Part shown: one piece after another, positions 1-8,270 of the stretch
Layout of the letters: the number at the start of each line of letters is the position of its first letter
Position numbering within the stretch: the stretch's first letter is position 1
Origin: MWAR01 sp035388825
Lineage (GTDB): Bacteria > Muiribacteriota > Ozemobacteria > Ozemobacterales > Ozemobacteraceae
Length of the DNA: 64,000 bases
NCBI GenBank assembly: GCA_035388825.1
Contig: DAOOQQ010000009.1
Span: 31,438 to 95,437, forward strand
Reading direction: 5' to 3'
Notes under the pieces: generated by a model
Seen by the model: only the letters and a program-made list of their open reading frames with translations
Database searches by the model: none
What the model was told of the DNA's origin: nothing
Made by a program: the position numbers and the translations under genes

Positions 1-2711
1 CCCGTGATCGTCTGGGAGGTCGTCAGGATCGAGGGGGTCCCGTCCCGTCCCGCCAGCTTCTCGAGGCGGGCCGCGAGGTTGACGGTGTCCCCGATGACGG
101 TCGCATCCAGGCGTTTGCGCAGCGAGCCGATATGGCCGCTGACCGGGGTTCCGGAGGCGAACCCCACGCCGTGACGAAGATGCCGGCCTGGCCCGTCCGG
201 CCCTTCCTCTTTCCAGAGGTTCATTGCCCTGTCGATTTCGAGGGCCGCGCGGATGGCCCGGAGAGCGGCCGGCGGGGTTTCGGGCCGTTCGCGGAAAATG
301 GCCATCGCCGTGTCGCCGATGAACTTGTCGATGTCCCCGCCGTGCCGCTTCACGGCCGCCTCACAAAGGCCGAGATACCGGCTCATCAGGTTCATGGCCT
401 CCTCCGGCGGCAGCAGCGCCTCGACCCCGCTGAAGTTGCGAAGACCGGCGAACAGCACCGTCAGCGGCTGCCGTTGCCCCGGATCGGGAGTGTGGGTCGC
501 GGCGTTCTCGACGAGGTCGGCCCGCAGGAACGGGGTCATCCGGGCCTTGTGGCGAAGCCCCTGGACGAGGATTCCGAGCCGGCGGATCAGCACGCCGAGC
601 TCGTCGTCGGCCGTCGAGACGATGCGGGAGCGGTAGTCACCGCCCTCGACCCGCTTCACCGCGGCCGTCAGGGTCGCCAGGGGCTCGATGAGCAGGCTGC
701 GCAGCCGGCTCGTCGCCCCATGGGAGGCGAGGGCCCCTCCGCACGCGAACAGAACGAGAAACAGCGCCGTCGCGGGCCAGGAAGGGTCGTGCGTATCGGC
801 CCGGACGAGGGCGATTCCTGCGGCGTCGATCCCCTTGAGGGGGCGTGCTCGCACCAGCCATTCATGGCCCCGGATCGGCAGGACCGCCTGGATGTTCTGC
901 CCCGTGAACCGGACCAGCTCGAGGAGTTTGCGGAGTTTTATATTCGATCCGATATAGAAAGATGTCGCGGGAAGGTTGCCGAGAACGGCGATCCGCCCCC
1001 CGCGGCTTCTTCCCTCGATCAGAGCGCGTTCCATCATCTTCGTGTTCAGATTCACATGGTCGAAATGGGTACTGAAGAAGCCGACGGGCTTGCGATTCCC
1101 GGTTTCGCGGAGGAATGCCTGGAAAATGACCGTCGACTGGTTGGCGAACTGGATCGGGGTGAGTTTACTGAACATCGTGTGGGCCTGGTCGTTGATGCTC
1201 TGCTCCGGGAACAGCATCTCGATTTCCCGCGGCAGCGTTCGTTCGTTCGACAGCTTGGGAGGTCTGAAGCCGTAATACTGCATCGTGCGCTTGCCGATGG
1301 CGTCCAGAATGCCCCAACTGGACTTCTGATCCGCGAGGTGGTACTCGTAGGATCGCCCGTCGAGAAACACCAGGACGGCCCGGGAGAGGCCGGCCAGTTT
1401 GAACGACTCCAGCATCTCCTCGTATTCCGCTCCCGATGTGACGCGTGCCAAGGCCGGGTTTCGGGTCATCGCGAGGAGTTCGCTTTCGAGCCGGCCGAGC
1501 TCCGAGGCAACCTTCTGCTCGATTCCCGCCAGACGACTTTCGAGCTCGCTCTGAAGGCTTTCGGTGCGGCTTTGGGAAAGCCGGTTCAGGTGTTCGAGGC
1601 CCAGCAGGGTCATCGCCAGCAGCGGGGGCAGGGTGAGCGCGGCGGCCGCGATGCCGAACTTCGTGCCGAGATTCGCCCGGGGTCGCCACCAGCCCGTACC
1701 GAGAATGAACAGGCCGATTCCCGCGATCAAAACGCCGGCGGCGAGTCCGGATCGAACGGCCGTGGTGCAGGCGGTCACCCATTGGGACCGTTCGGGGGTC
1801 CGGATGGCCACGGTCAGCATGAGATCGGTGTTTTTATCGTATACTTGAGAGTATATATACCATTCGGCGGTCGCATACACGGCCTGGCCGCGTTCGAGCA
1901 GCTCCCACAGGCCGTGCAACATGCCGGGCGAGAGAGGCTCGGCCGCGGGACCGTCGCCCGTGGTCTGCCAGATGCCGCCCACGGCGGCCTCGGGGCCCGA
2001 GTGGAGGCGCATCGCCCGTTCGAGTTCCCAGCCGGGTTTGGCGCGATACAGGGGCGCGATCACGATGCAGCTCCCGAGGCGGCGCTTCGGGGCATGCCGG
2101 GTGTTGAACGTGACCACGGCGAGGGCGTGCAGCTTGCCGCCGATCAGGACTTCGGTCGACTGGGCGCGGCTGCGGCGGAGATACTTGAGGGAGGCGATCG
2201 AGCCGAAGGTTTTTTTCAGGAGGCCCTGGGCGAGCGACAGTTCGGCCGGCGTGAGTTTCGACTCGTCGCGAAGCGCCCGGAGAAAGGCCCGCCAGGCCCG
2301 CTGGCCGGGAGGGAGGGGGCGGCCGGGGACGGCGATCATCCGGTCCGCCGCGTCGAACCAGTGGAGCTGCGTGTCGGCTGGGAAAACGCGCCTGAGAGCG
2401 TCGCCATGGATGCCGGCCGAGGCGCCGTCGAGAGGGCGGCCGCGACGCTCGGCGATGACCGCGCGCCTGAACCGGCCGAGCTTTTCGGTGATGACGACGG
2501 CGCGGTCGAGCGAGCTGCGCAGCCGCATCACCAGCTCGCGGGCTTTTTCCCGGCTCGCCGCCTCCCGGGTGGCCGAGGTCGAAGCCTCGAACCGGTCGGT
2601 GAGATGCCACAGGCCGGCTGCCGGCAGCAGGATGGCGACGAGGAAGAACGCCGCCGTCCACGCCAGCATGCGCCGTTTCCCCGCCGGTTGCCGCCCGCCC
2701 CCTTCGTTCAT
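1..2711 (-). CDS. Membrane-anchored class III adenylate/guanylate cyclase-like protein (3' end cut by window)
   Basis: About 903 codons are visible, reading from 2711 off the left edge. Predicted layout: a TM helix at residues 15-34, an extracytoplasmic stretch, TM helices near 312-330, 342-362 and 643-662, a HAMP-like segment (GDYRSRI...DDELGVL, about 672-720), then a class III cyclase domain from about 750. The cyclase motifs KFIGDTAMAIF and VIGDTVNLAARLE are clear. The first metal-binding position, normally Asp (as in VLFADIRGFT), is Gly here (VLFAGLRNFS), so catalysis may be impaired. The start is either 2711 or 2720. I chose 2711 because an extended -10 lies exactly 7 bases upstream, as for another gene at 50875. 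Likely role: membrane sensor controlling, or formerly controlling, cNMP synthesis. Confidence 0.85.
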   Translation of the reverse strand, partial: MNEGGGRQPAGKRRMLAWTAAFFLVAILLPAAGLWHLTDRFEASTSATREAASREKARELVMRLRSSLDRAVVITEKLGRFRRAVIAERRGRPLDGASAGIHGDALRRVFPADTQLHWFDAADRMIAVPGRPLPPGQRAWRAFLRALRDESKLTPAELSLAQGLLKKTFGSIASLKYLRRSRAQSTEVLIGGKLHALAVVTFNTRHAPKRRLGSCIVIAPLYRAKPGWELERAMRLHSGPEAAVGGIWQTTGDGPAAEPLSPGMLHGLWELLERGQAVYATAEWYIYSQVYDKNTDLMLTVAIRTPERSQWVTACTTAVRSGLAAGVLIAGIGLFILGTGWWRPRANLGTKFGIAAAALTLPPLLAMTLLGLEHLNRLSQSRTESLQSELESRLAGIEQKVASELGRLESELLAMTRNPALARVTSGAEYEEMLESFKLAGLSRAVLVFLDGRSYEYHLADQKSSWGILDAIGKRTMQYYGFRPPKLSNERTLPREIEMLFPEQSINDQAHTMFSKLTPIQFANQSTVIFQAFLRETGNRKPVGFFSTHFDHVNLNTKMMERALIEGRSRGGRIAVLGNLPATSFYIGSNIKLRKLLELVRFTGQNIQAVLPIRGHEWLVRARPLKGIDAAGIALVRADTHDPSWPATALFLVLFACGGALASHGATSRLRSLLIEPLATLTAAVKRVEGGDYRSRIVSTADDELGVLIRRLGILVQGLRHKARMTPFLRADLVENAATHTPDPGQRQPLTVLFAGLRNFSGVEALLPPEEAMNLMSRYLGLCEAAVKRHGGDIDKFIGDTAMAIFRERPETPPAALRAIRAALEIDRAMNLWKEEGPDGPGRHLRHGVGFASGTPVSGHIGSLRKRLDATVIGDTVNLAARLEKLAGRDGTPSILTTSQTIT

Positions 2712-2718
2712 GCCCGGC

Positions 2719-2727
2719 ATGGTATCA
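2719..2727 (-). promoter_or_regulatory. Extended -10 promoter of the cyclase-like gene
   Basis: The minus strand reads TGATACCAT, then GCCGGGC and ATG (2711). This matches the TGn-TANNNT pattern seen upstream of other genes here. The spacing implies a transcript starting at or next to the start codon. No -35 is apparent. Confidence 0.4.
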
Positions 2728-2749
2728 CACGCCCCTCGAGACGCACGAA

Positions 2750-3092
2750 GGAGCGATTCACCACAAAGCACAAAGGCACAAAGGAGAACGAACCACAGAG
2801 ACACCGAGACACAGAGGTTTTTTTCACCACACCGGGACAATTGCACCATCAGACACGGAGGAGAACGGGGTCGGGAGTCGACGATCCACAGATGACACAG
2901 ATGACGCAGATGAAATTCTGATCGTCTTCAACCTTGGAGCTTGTGGCGCTTTCAGGATATAAGGGGATCCCGGGCGTTCGTTCCTCCCGGATTCTTCATC
3001 TGTGTTCATCTGCCCTCTGCGGATGCGTATTTCATCGTGGTGAAATCCTCTTCGTCTCTGTGCCTCTGCGTCTCTGTGGTGCGTTGATTTCT
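2750..3092. repeat. Inverted clusters of short purine-rich repeats (CACAGAGACACCGAG / CACAGATGACGCAGATG type)
   Basis: This fills most of the gene-free stretch 2712-3138. On the left arm, units such as CCACAGAGACACCGAGACA (2792-2815) and CACAGATGACACAGATGACG (2888-2908) read forward. On the right arm the same units read as reverse complements: TTCATCTGTGTTCATCTGC (2995-3015) and CTCTGCGTCTCTGTGGTG (3064-3082). The block can therefore fold as a long imperfect hairpin. Translations of it are low-complexity (RDTETQ, MTQMTQM) and I reject them as protein. Confidence 0.75.
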
Positions 3093-3138
3093 TCGGGTGA
3101 TTGCCAGGCGGGAGCGGATCTGCGATCATGCAGCGACG

Positions 3139-4113
3139 ATGCATCTCGGAAAACTGCTGCGCGGCGCTGGCGGCTGGGCGCTCGTCGCGATCGCCATCAT
3201 CGCGGCGCTGGCCGTGCTGCTTGCCGACCTCGGCCGCGTGACGGCCGCCCTTGCGGCGTTCCCGCACCGGCTGATTCCGCTCATCCTGCTGTTCGTCAGC
3301 TTCAACTACCTGCTGCGGTTTGCGAAGTGGGAGTATTTCCTGCGGCGGCTCGGCCTGCAACTCCCGATCCGGGGCAGCCTCTGGGTGTTCTTCGCCTCGT
3401 TCGTGATGGTACTGAGCCCGGGCAAGCTGGGGGAGGTTGTCAAATCCCTGCTGTTGCGCAACCGCTACGACATCCCGGTCGCGCGAACGGCCCCCATCGT
3501 GCTTGCCGAGCGCCTGACGGACCTGCTCGGCCTGATGTGCCTCGCGGCCTGGGGCTTCTCGCGATTCGCCTGGGGCGGCAAAACCCTGATGGCTGGCGGT
3601 GCTTTGATGCTCGTCGGCCTGATCGCGGCAACCCGGCCCGCGTTCTGGCGCCTGCTCGACCGGGCGGCCGGCCGGCTGTTTCCCGGGAAACCCGCTCTCA
3701 GAAACACTCTCCGTGCCCTCGAGGAAAGCACCCGGACGCTGCTGACGTTGCCCGCCCTGCTGGTGACGGTGCCACTGAGCGCCTTTTCATGGGCCTGGGA
3801 AGGCGCGGCGTTATACGTGATTTTCGGCGGTCTCGGCGTGGTACGGCCCGAGCTGTTCGCGCTGTCGCTGTTCGCGCACGCGTTCGGCTCGATCACCGGG
3901 GCGCTCTCTTTTTTGCCCGGCGGACTGCTCGTGACGGAAGGGGCGCTCAGCCTCTTCTTCGTCTCGATGGGGATCGCCGGGGATATCGCCGTGACCGCCA
4001 CGCTTCTGATCCGTGCCGTCACCCTGTGGTTTGCGATCCTGCTCGGCCTCTGCGTCTTCGCGGCCGGCGCCCGCGCCGACGACCTGCGCATCGACAGGCC
4101 CGCGGCCGCCTAG
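3139..4113 (+). CDS. Lysylphosphatidylglycerol synthase TM / YbhN-type flippase-like membrane protein
   Basis: 324 residues with about eight hydrophobic segments. It carries family-typical features: LRFAKWEYFLRRLG near the start, then SPGKLGEVVKSLLLR (about residue 94), ERLTDLLGL (about 130) and the Gly-rich FLPGGLLVTEGALSLFF segment late. Proteins of this UPF0104-like group are integral inner-membrane proteins implicated in lipid-linked transfer or flipping. The substrate here is unknown. The start is uncertain: ATG 3139 has no good Shine-Dalgarno, and an in-frame GTG at 3097 would add 14 residues. Its stop shares CTAG with the convergent adaptor gene, so the two genes overlap by three bases. 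Confidence 0.75.
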   Translation: MHLGKLLRGAGGWALVAIAIIAALAVLLADLGRVTAALAAFPHRLIPLILLFVSFNYLLRFAKWEYFLRRLGLQLPIRGSLWVFFASFVMVLSPGKLGEVVKSLLLRNRYDIPVARTAPIVLAERLTDLLGLMCLAAWGFSRFAWGGKTLMAGGALMLVGLIAATRPAFWRLLDRAAGRLFPGKPALRNTLRALEESTRTLLTLPALLVTVPLSAFSWAWEGAALYVIFGGLGVVRPELFALSLFAHAFGSITGALSFLPGGLLVTEGALSLFFVSMGIAGDIAVTATLLIRAVTLWFAILLGLCVFAAGARADDLRIDRPAAA

Positions 4114-5363
4114 CGCTCTTCTCCCTCCACTTCCGGTTCGGCGGAGATGGGCGGCGTGTCGAGGGCGACTTCTTCGCCGGGGCGAAGCCCCGAGGTCACT
4201 TCGATGAAGGTGATGCCGCGGCGGCCCAGAGTGACCGGCCTGGATGTGGTCCTTCCGCCCGACCGGACGCGCACCGTGGCGCGATCGGCCTGCACCTCGT
4301 CGAGAGCCGCCCGCGGGATGAAAAGGCAGGACGTGGCGATCGTGGCCTCGATCTCGGCGCGGAAGCTCAGGCCCGGCCGGAAGATCGGGTCGGTTTCCGG
4401 GATCTCGAGCGTGACGTTGTACTCCTTGAGGAAGCCTTCCGGGTCGTTCCGGCCCAGGCGCTCGTTGCGGCTGACCGGGTACGGCTCTTTCGCCGAGATC
4501 ACGGCCCGGCAGGGAAGATCCGGTCGGACGGTCAGGGTCAGCGAGGCGGGATCGCCGACGCGAAGGGAGGGATAATCGACGGCCGGCACGTAGACGACGC
4601 CGCGGAACCGGTCGAGGCTGGGAAGCTCCAGCAGCTTGTCGCCGGTGCGCACCACCTTGTTCGCCTCGATGCGGCCCATTTCGTTGTTGAGCCGGATGAA
4701 CGGCTTGTAGACGATGCCGGCTGCCGGGGCCCGGATGATCGAGCGCGCGATGTTCTCTTCCTGCACCTGGATCTTGCGTCGGGCCTGCTCGAGCTGCAGC
4801 TCCTTCACCCGGAGGGTGGCGTCGCGCTTCTGCCGGAACTCGGCGAGCGCTTCCCGGGCGTATTTCAGCTCCAGCTCCTCGAGCTGGACGCCGAGGCGGG
4901 CTTTTTCCCGCTCGATTTTCGAGAATACCACCGCGTCCTCGATGACCATCGCACGGGCTTTCTCCAGTTCGAGCTCCTTGCGCCGCACGCCCAGCTCGAG
5001 ATCGATGATCTCGTTCTTCGCCTCGAAACGGGCCTTTTCCAGCTCGGCCTCGGCGACCTCGGCATCGTTGGTCGCCGCCTCCAGCGCCCGCCGGAAGTCG
5101 GCATCCTCCAGCTCGACGACGACGTCGCCGGCCTTGACCCGGGTGCCGTCCTCGAGCACGCTTTTGATCGTCACCAGCCGCGTGTCCTGCAGTTCGGGCG
5201 CATGGATGTTCACGCTCTCGCAGGCCTCGATCTCGCCCTGCGCGACGAACGTCTCGCGGCAGGCCCCTTCCCGCACCGGAACGACGATTCCGGGTGCGGC
5301 GCCCGCGATGTACGGGAGGACGGCGAAAATACAAATAAATATATATGTAATAAAATTATTCAT
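4110..5363 (-). CDS. HlyD/RND-type periplasmic adaptor (second adaptor of efflux operon)
   Basis: 417 residues, last gene of the minus-strand operon. It has an N-terminal signal/anchor (about 5-22), a split lipoyl-like half (VLEDGTRVKAGDVVVELEDADF, roughly 68-90), a long coiled coil (about 95-205), the second lipoyl half (IIRAPAAGIVYKPFI) and beta-barrel/membrane-proximal domains. It should bridge the inner-membrane permease to the TolC-like channel. Its ATG lies inside the permease gene's stop region (eight-base overlap, ATGAATAA), so translation is coupled. The first 12 codons are strikingly AT-rich (AAT AAT TTT ATT ACA TAT ATA) against a GC-rich remainder. A fairly confident family call; the exported compound is unknown. 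Confidence 0.85.
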   Translation of the reverse strand: MNNFITYIFICIFAVLPYIAGAAPGIVVPVREGACRETFVAQGEIEACESVNIHAPELQDTRLVTIKSVLEDGTRVKAGDVVVELEDADFRRALEAATNDAEVAEAELEKARFEAKNEIIDLELGVRRKELELEKARAMVIEDAVVFSKIEREKARLGVQLEELELKYAREALAEFRQKRDATLRVKELQLEQARRKIQVQEENIARSIIRAPAAGIVYKPFIRLNNEMGRIEANKVVRTGDKLLELPSLDRFRGVVYVPAVDYPSLRVGDPASLTLTVRPDLPCRAVISAKEPYPVSRNERLGRNDPEGFLKEYNVTLEIPETDPIFRPGLSFRAEIEATIATSCLFIPRAALDEVQADRATVRVRSGGRTTSRPVTLGRRGITFIEVTSGLRPGEEVALDTPPISAEPEVEGEER

Positions 5364-6609
5364 CGTGCAGGGCCTCCACGGGGTTGAGGGACGCGGCTTC
5401 GCGGGCGGGCATGATGCCGAAGAAGACGCCCGTCGAGAACGAGATGAGGAACGAGATGAGGATCGGTTTCAGCGAAAAGGCGACGGGGATCTCGGTGAAC
5501 CGCAGGATGCACAGGCCGATGCCCATGCCGAGCAGGATGCCGAACCCGCCGCCGATCAGGCAGACGGTCACCGACTCGAACAGGAACTGGAAGACGATGT
5601 GGCGCCGTTTGGCCCCGAGCGCGCGCCGGATGCCGATTTCGACGCGGCGCTCGAGCACGTTGGCGAGCATGATGTTCATGATGCCGATGCCGCCCACCAG
5701 AAGCGAGATCGAGGCGATGCTCAGCAACACGATGTTAAAGATCTCCTGGGTCGACTGCTGCTGCTCGAGAAGCTCCTGCGGCGAGATCACCTTGTAATCC
5801 TTCACGCCGTTGTGAGAGACGGCCAGAACGCGCTCGGCGGCGTTTTTCAGCAGGTTCGTCTCGGCGAGGCTCCGGCTCGCGAGAATGATCTTGTCGAGGG
5901 GCGAGTAGACCCGCTCGCTGGCCAGTTTCTCGCGCATCGAGGCGTAGGGCATCAGGATCGAGCGTTCGTAGATGCCGAAATCCTTCGGCATGCCGCGGCT
6001 GCGCCCCTTGCGGGTCGGCAGGACGCGGCGCTCGAACACCCCGACCACGCGGAACCAGCGCTCGCTGAGCCGCACCAGCTTCCCGAGGGCCTCTTCCGGG
6101 CAGCCCCACACCGTTTCGGCCAGGTCGCGGCTGAGGATCACGTGCGAGGCGAACAGCCGGTCGTCGTCCGGGGTGAAGTCCCGGCCGGCCGACACCACGA
6201 GCCGTTGCAGCCGGAGAAAGTTCGTGCTGACCCCGAAGACATTCAGCTCGGTCGCCTGGACCGGCAGGCTCGTCACCTTGACCTTGTTCCGGGCGAAATA
6301 CGCCGCGCCGCCTTTCCGCACCGGGAGCACCGTCTGCAGGGCCCTCACGTCGCGCAGCGACAGGCCCTGGGAGTCGTTGATCACCTGCGGCAGTTGCGCC
6401 TTCTCGGTGTTGCCCTCCTGGATGTGAATCAGCTCTGCGCCCATCGCGTTGATGTTGTCGAGAATCTGGCGCTGAGCCCCTTCCCCGATCGTGATCATCG
6501 CGATGACCGACGAAACGCCGAAAATGATGCCCAGCAGGGCGAGGAGCGTGCGCACGATGTTCACCCGGAACGAGGCCAGGCTGCTTTTCACCAGCGAGGC
6601 GATCTTCAC
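5356..6609 (-). CDS. MacB/FtsX-type ABC transporter permease
   Basis: 417 residues. One N-terminal TM helix (about 16-38, SFRVNIVRTLLALLGIIFG) is followed by a large periplasmic MacB_PCD-type domain. The C-terminal FtsX module has three TM helices, with GGIGIMNIMLANVLERR and EIGIRRALGAKR diagnostic. The ATPase is a separate gene, as in LolCDE or split MacB systems. I chose GTG 6609 because it forms a GTGA overlap with the upstream adaptor stop. An upstream in-frame start would overlap that gene by about 80 bases. Role: mechanotransmission permease working with the ATPase at 7604-8266, the adaptors and the TolC-like channel. Confidence 0.9.
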   Translation of the reverse strand: MKIASLVKSSLASFRVNIVRTLLALLGIIFGVSSVIAMITIGEGAQRQILDNINAMGAELIHIQEGNTEKAQLPQVINDSQGLSLRDVRALQTVLPVRKGGAAYFARNKVKVTSLPVQATELNVFGVSTNFLRLQRLVVSAGRDFTPDDDRLFASHVILSRDLAETVWGCPEEALGKLVRLSERWFRVVGVFERRVLPTRKGRSRGMPKDFGIYERSILMPYASMREKLASERVYSPLDKIILASRSLAETNLLKNAAERVLAVSHNGVKDYKVISPQELLEQQQSTQEIFNIVLLSIASISLLVGGIGIMNIMLANVLERRVEIGIRRALGAKRRHIVFQFLFESVTVCLIGGGFGILLGMGIGLCILRFTEIPVAFSLKPILISFLISFSTGVFFGIMPAREAASLNPVEALHDE

Positions 6610-7607
6610 GGCGCCAGCCTCACCCGGACGAGATTGTTCGTGCCGAGCGGCAGCGTTCCGACAGGTTCGGCGCGGACGACGAAGCATTTCTCCCAGGCAT
6701 TGGGAAGCTGGAACGAGTCGTGCACGTCGCCGATCCGTTGAGGGAAAAAATCCATCGATATAATAGAGGCTTGTATTTCACGACTGTCGAAGGCGATCCG
6801 CACGCGCCTGCCGGGAACGATCTGCGCCAGATCCGCCTCGGGCACATAAAACTCGATCCCGACACGGTCCGAGGTGACGACCGAGAGAACATGGATGCCC
6901 GAGCTGACCTCGTCGCCGGCCGCGATCTTGCGCTTGAGCTTGTCCACCGCCGGGTAGAACAGGAAGCCCGCCGCCGGGGCTTCGAGGGTGTACCGTTTCC
7001 GGGTGGCGTCGAAGTTGGCGTAGTGGTTCGTCCAGGTCTTGATGTTCCCCGACAGGATCGCATCGGTCTTGGCGATGTTCTCGGTCGCCGCGGCCACCTT
7101 GTGCTCGAGGGTCTCCGTCTCGAGCCGCGCCAGCCGGGCTTCGGCGTCGAGCAGTTTCTGTTTCTGGGCCGAAACCGAGGATTTGCGGCCGAGATCGAGT
7201 TCGGCCAGATGCTCCCGGATCCGGGCTTTCTCGAGCTTCGCCGTCAGATCGACCAGGCTCTTGCGCAGCCCGAGAAGCGTTTCGTCACGTTTGGCCTTCA
7301 GGCGCGCGATCTGCCGGTCGAGCTCGCTCCGGGCCTCGTCGTCGCCGAACTGGAACGTGGCCACGACCTCGCCCGCGGTGACGGTTTTCCCTTCGGGGGC
7401 GACCGAGACGAGCTTGATCGAACCCGATTCGGAGCGCCAGAACGGCAGTCGGAGCGTGTTGCGGGGGGCGCAGAGGGTGTGGAAGTCCCGGGGCATCACC
7501 CGACCGTCATACCAGCGCGGCTCGGCAGCAGCGGCCGGATGGGCGGCGGCGAAGGCGGCGAGCAGGATGGCGAGGAGAAGCGACGGACGGCGTGTTCCGG
7601 ATGTCAC
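6606..7607 (-). CDS. HlyD-like periplasmic adaptor (first adaptor of efflux operon)
   Basis: 333 residues with a cleavable signal peptide (LLLAILLAAFAAAHPAAAA, about 9-28). A lipoyl-like half (VAPEGKTVTAGEVVATF, about 70-86) is followed by coiled coil from about 90 to 200, the return half (LEAPAAGFLFYPAVD) and a beta-barrel region (VGIEFYVPEADLAQIVPG). It is more divergent than the second adaptor and lacks a lipobox. The ATG overlaps the ATPase stop (ATGA at 7604-7607) and its own stop overlaps the permease GTG, so it sits between ATPase and permease. Two adaptors in one operon is uncommon. Confidence 0.8.
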   Translation of the reverse strand: MTSGTRRPSLLLAILLAAFAAAHPAAAAEPRWYDGRVMPRDFHTLCAPRNTLRLPFWRSESGSIKLVSVAPEGKTVTAGEVVATFQFGDDEARSELDRQIARLKAKRDETLLGLRKSLVDLTAKLEKARIREHLAELDLGRKSSVSAQKQKLLDAEARLARLETETLEHKVAAATENIAKTDAILSGNIKTWTNHYANFDATRKRYTLEAPAAGFLFYPAVDKLKRKIAAGDEVSSGIHVLSVVTSDRVGIEFYVPEADLAQIVPGRRVRIAFDSREIQASIISMDFFPQRIGDVHDSFQLPNAWEKCFVVRAEPVGTLPLGTNNLVRVRLAP

Positions 7608-8266
7608 TGGATCAGCCCGTCCCGGATGTGGATGATGCGGTCGGTGCGGGAGGCGATCTCGGGCGAGTGGGTCACCATGATGATCGTGAGGCCGAGTTCG
7701 CGGTTGAGCTCGCGGAACAGGCCGATGATCTCGTTGCCCACCGCCTCGTCGAGGTTGCCGGTCGGCTCGTCGGCGAGGATCAGTTTCGGCGTCTTGATCA
7801 GGGCGCGGGCGATCGCGACGCGCTGGCGTTCGCCGCCGCTGAGCTGGTGCGGATAGTGATCCAGCCGGTGATCCATGCGGACCCGGCCGAGCCAGTGCCG
7901 GGCGGCCTCGTCCGCCTCGCGGTCGGCCATGTTGATGAACTCCATCGTCAGCTTGGTGTTGTCGAGGACCGAAAGATACTTGATCAGATGGAACCGCTGG
8001 AACACGAAGCCGATGAACCGTGCGCGCAGGTCCGACAGGGCGTTGTCGGCGAGGACGTCGACGGCCTGATCCTCGAGGAGATACCGGCCCGAAGTCGGGA
8101 CGTCGAGGCAGCCGAGAATGTTCAGCAGCGTCGATTTGCCCGAGCCGGATGCGCCCATGATCGAGACGAACTCGCCCCGCGCGATATGCAGCGATACGCC
8201 CCGCAGCACCGGCACATCGACGATGCCCAGCTTGTAGGTCTTGCGGATTTCCTCGAGGCGGATCAC
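7604..8266 (-). CDS. ABC transporter ATPase, LolD/MacB-N type
   Basis: 220 residues, the normal size for a LolD-like ATPase. It has Walker A GASGSGKST (about 37-45), a Q-loop (FVFQRFHLIKYLSV), signature LSGGERQRVAIARAL, Walker B LILADEPTGNLD and the H-loop VTHS. It energises the FtsX-type permease encoded two genes downstream. The start is GTG 8266, four bases after the TolC-like gene's stop. The more upstream in-frame ATG would overlap that gene by almost 190 bases. Confidence 0.93.
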   Translation of the reverse strand: MIRLEEIRKTYKLGIVDVPVLRGVSLHIARGEFVSIMGASGSGKSTLLNILGCLDVPTSGRYLLEDQAVDVLADNALSDLRARFIGFVFQRFHLIKYLSVLDNTKLTMEFINMADREADEAARHWLGRVRMDHRLDHYPHQLSGGERQRVAIARALIKTPKLILADEPTGNLDEAVGNEIIGLFRELNRELGLTIIMVTHSPEIASRTDRIIHIRDGLIQ

Positions 8267-8270
8267 GGCG

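Noticed and set aside
132..2921. A 929-codon open frame on the plus strand opposite the cyclase gene
   Set aside because: It is antisense to a gene with clear TM, HAMP and cyclase motifs, has no domains, and ends in the repeat cluster. High GC leaves few stops in the opposite frame.
2750..3092. Possible CRISPR array in the short-repeat cluster
   Set aside because: The units are short, degenerate and inverted, with no constant spacer length and no cas genes nearby.
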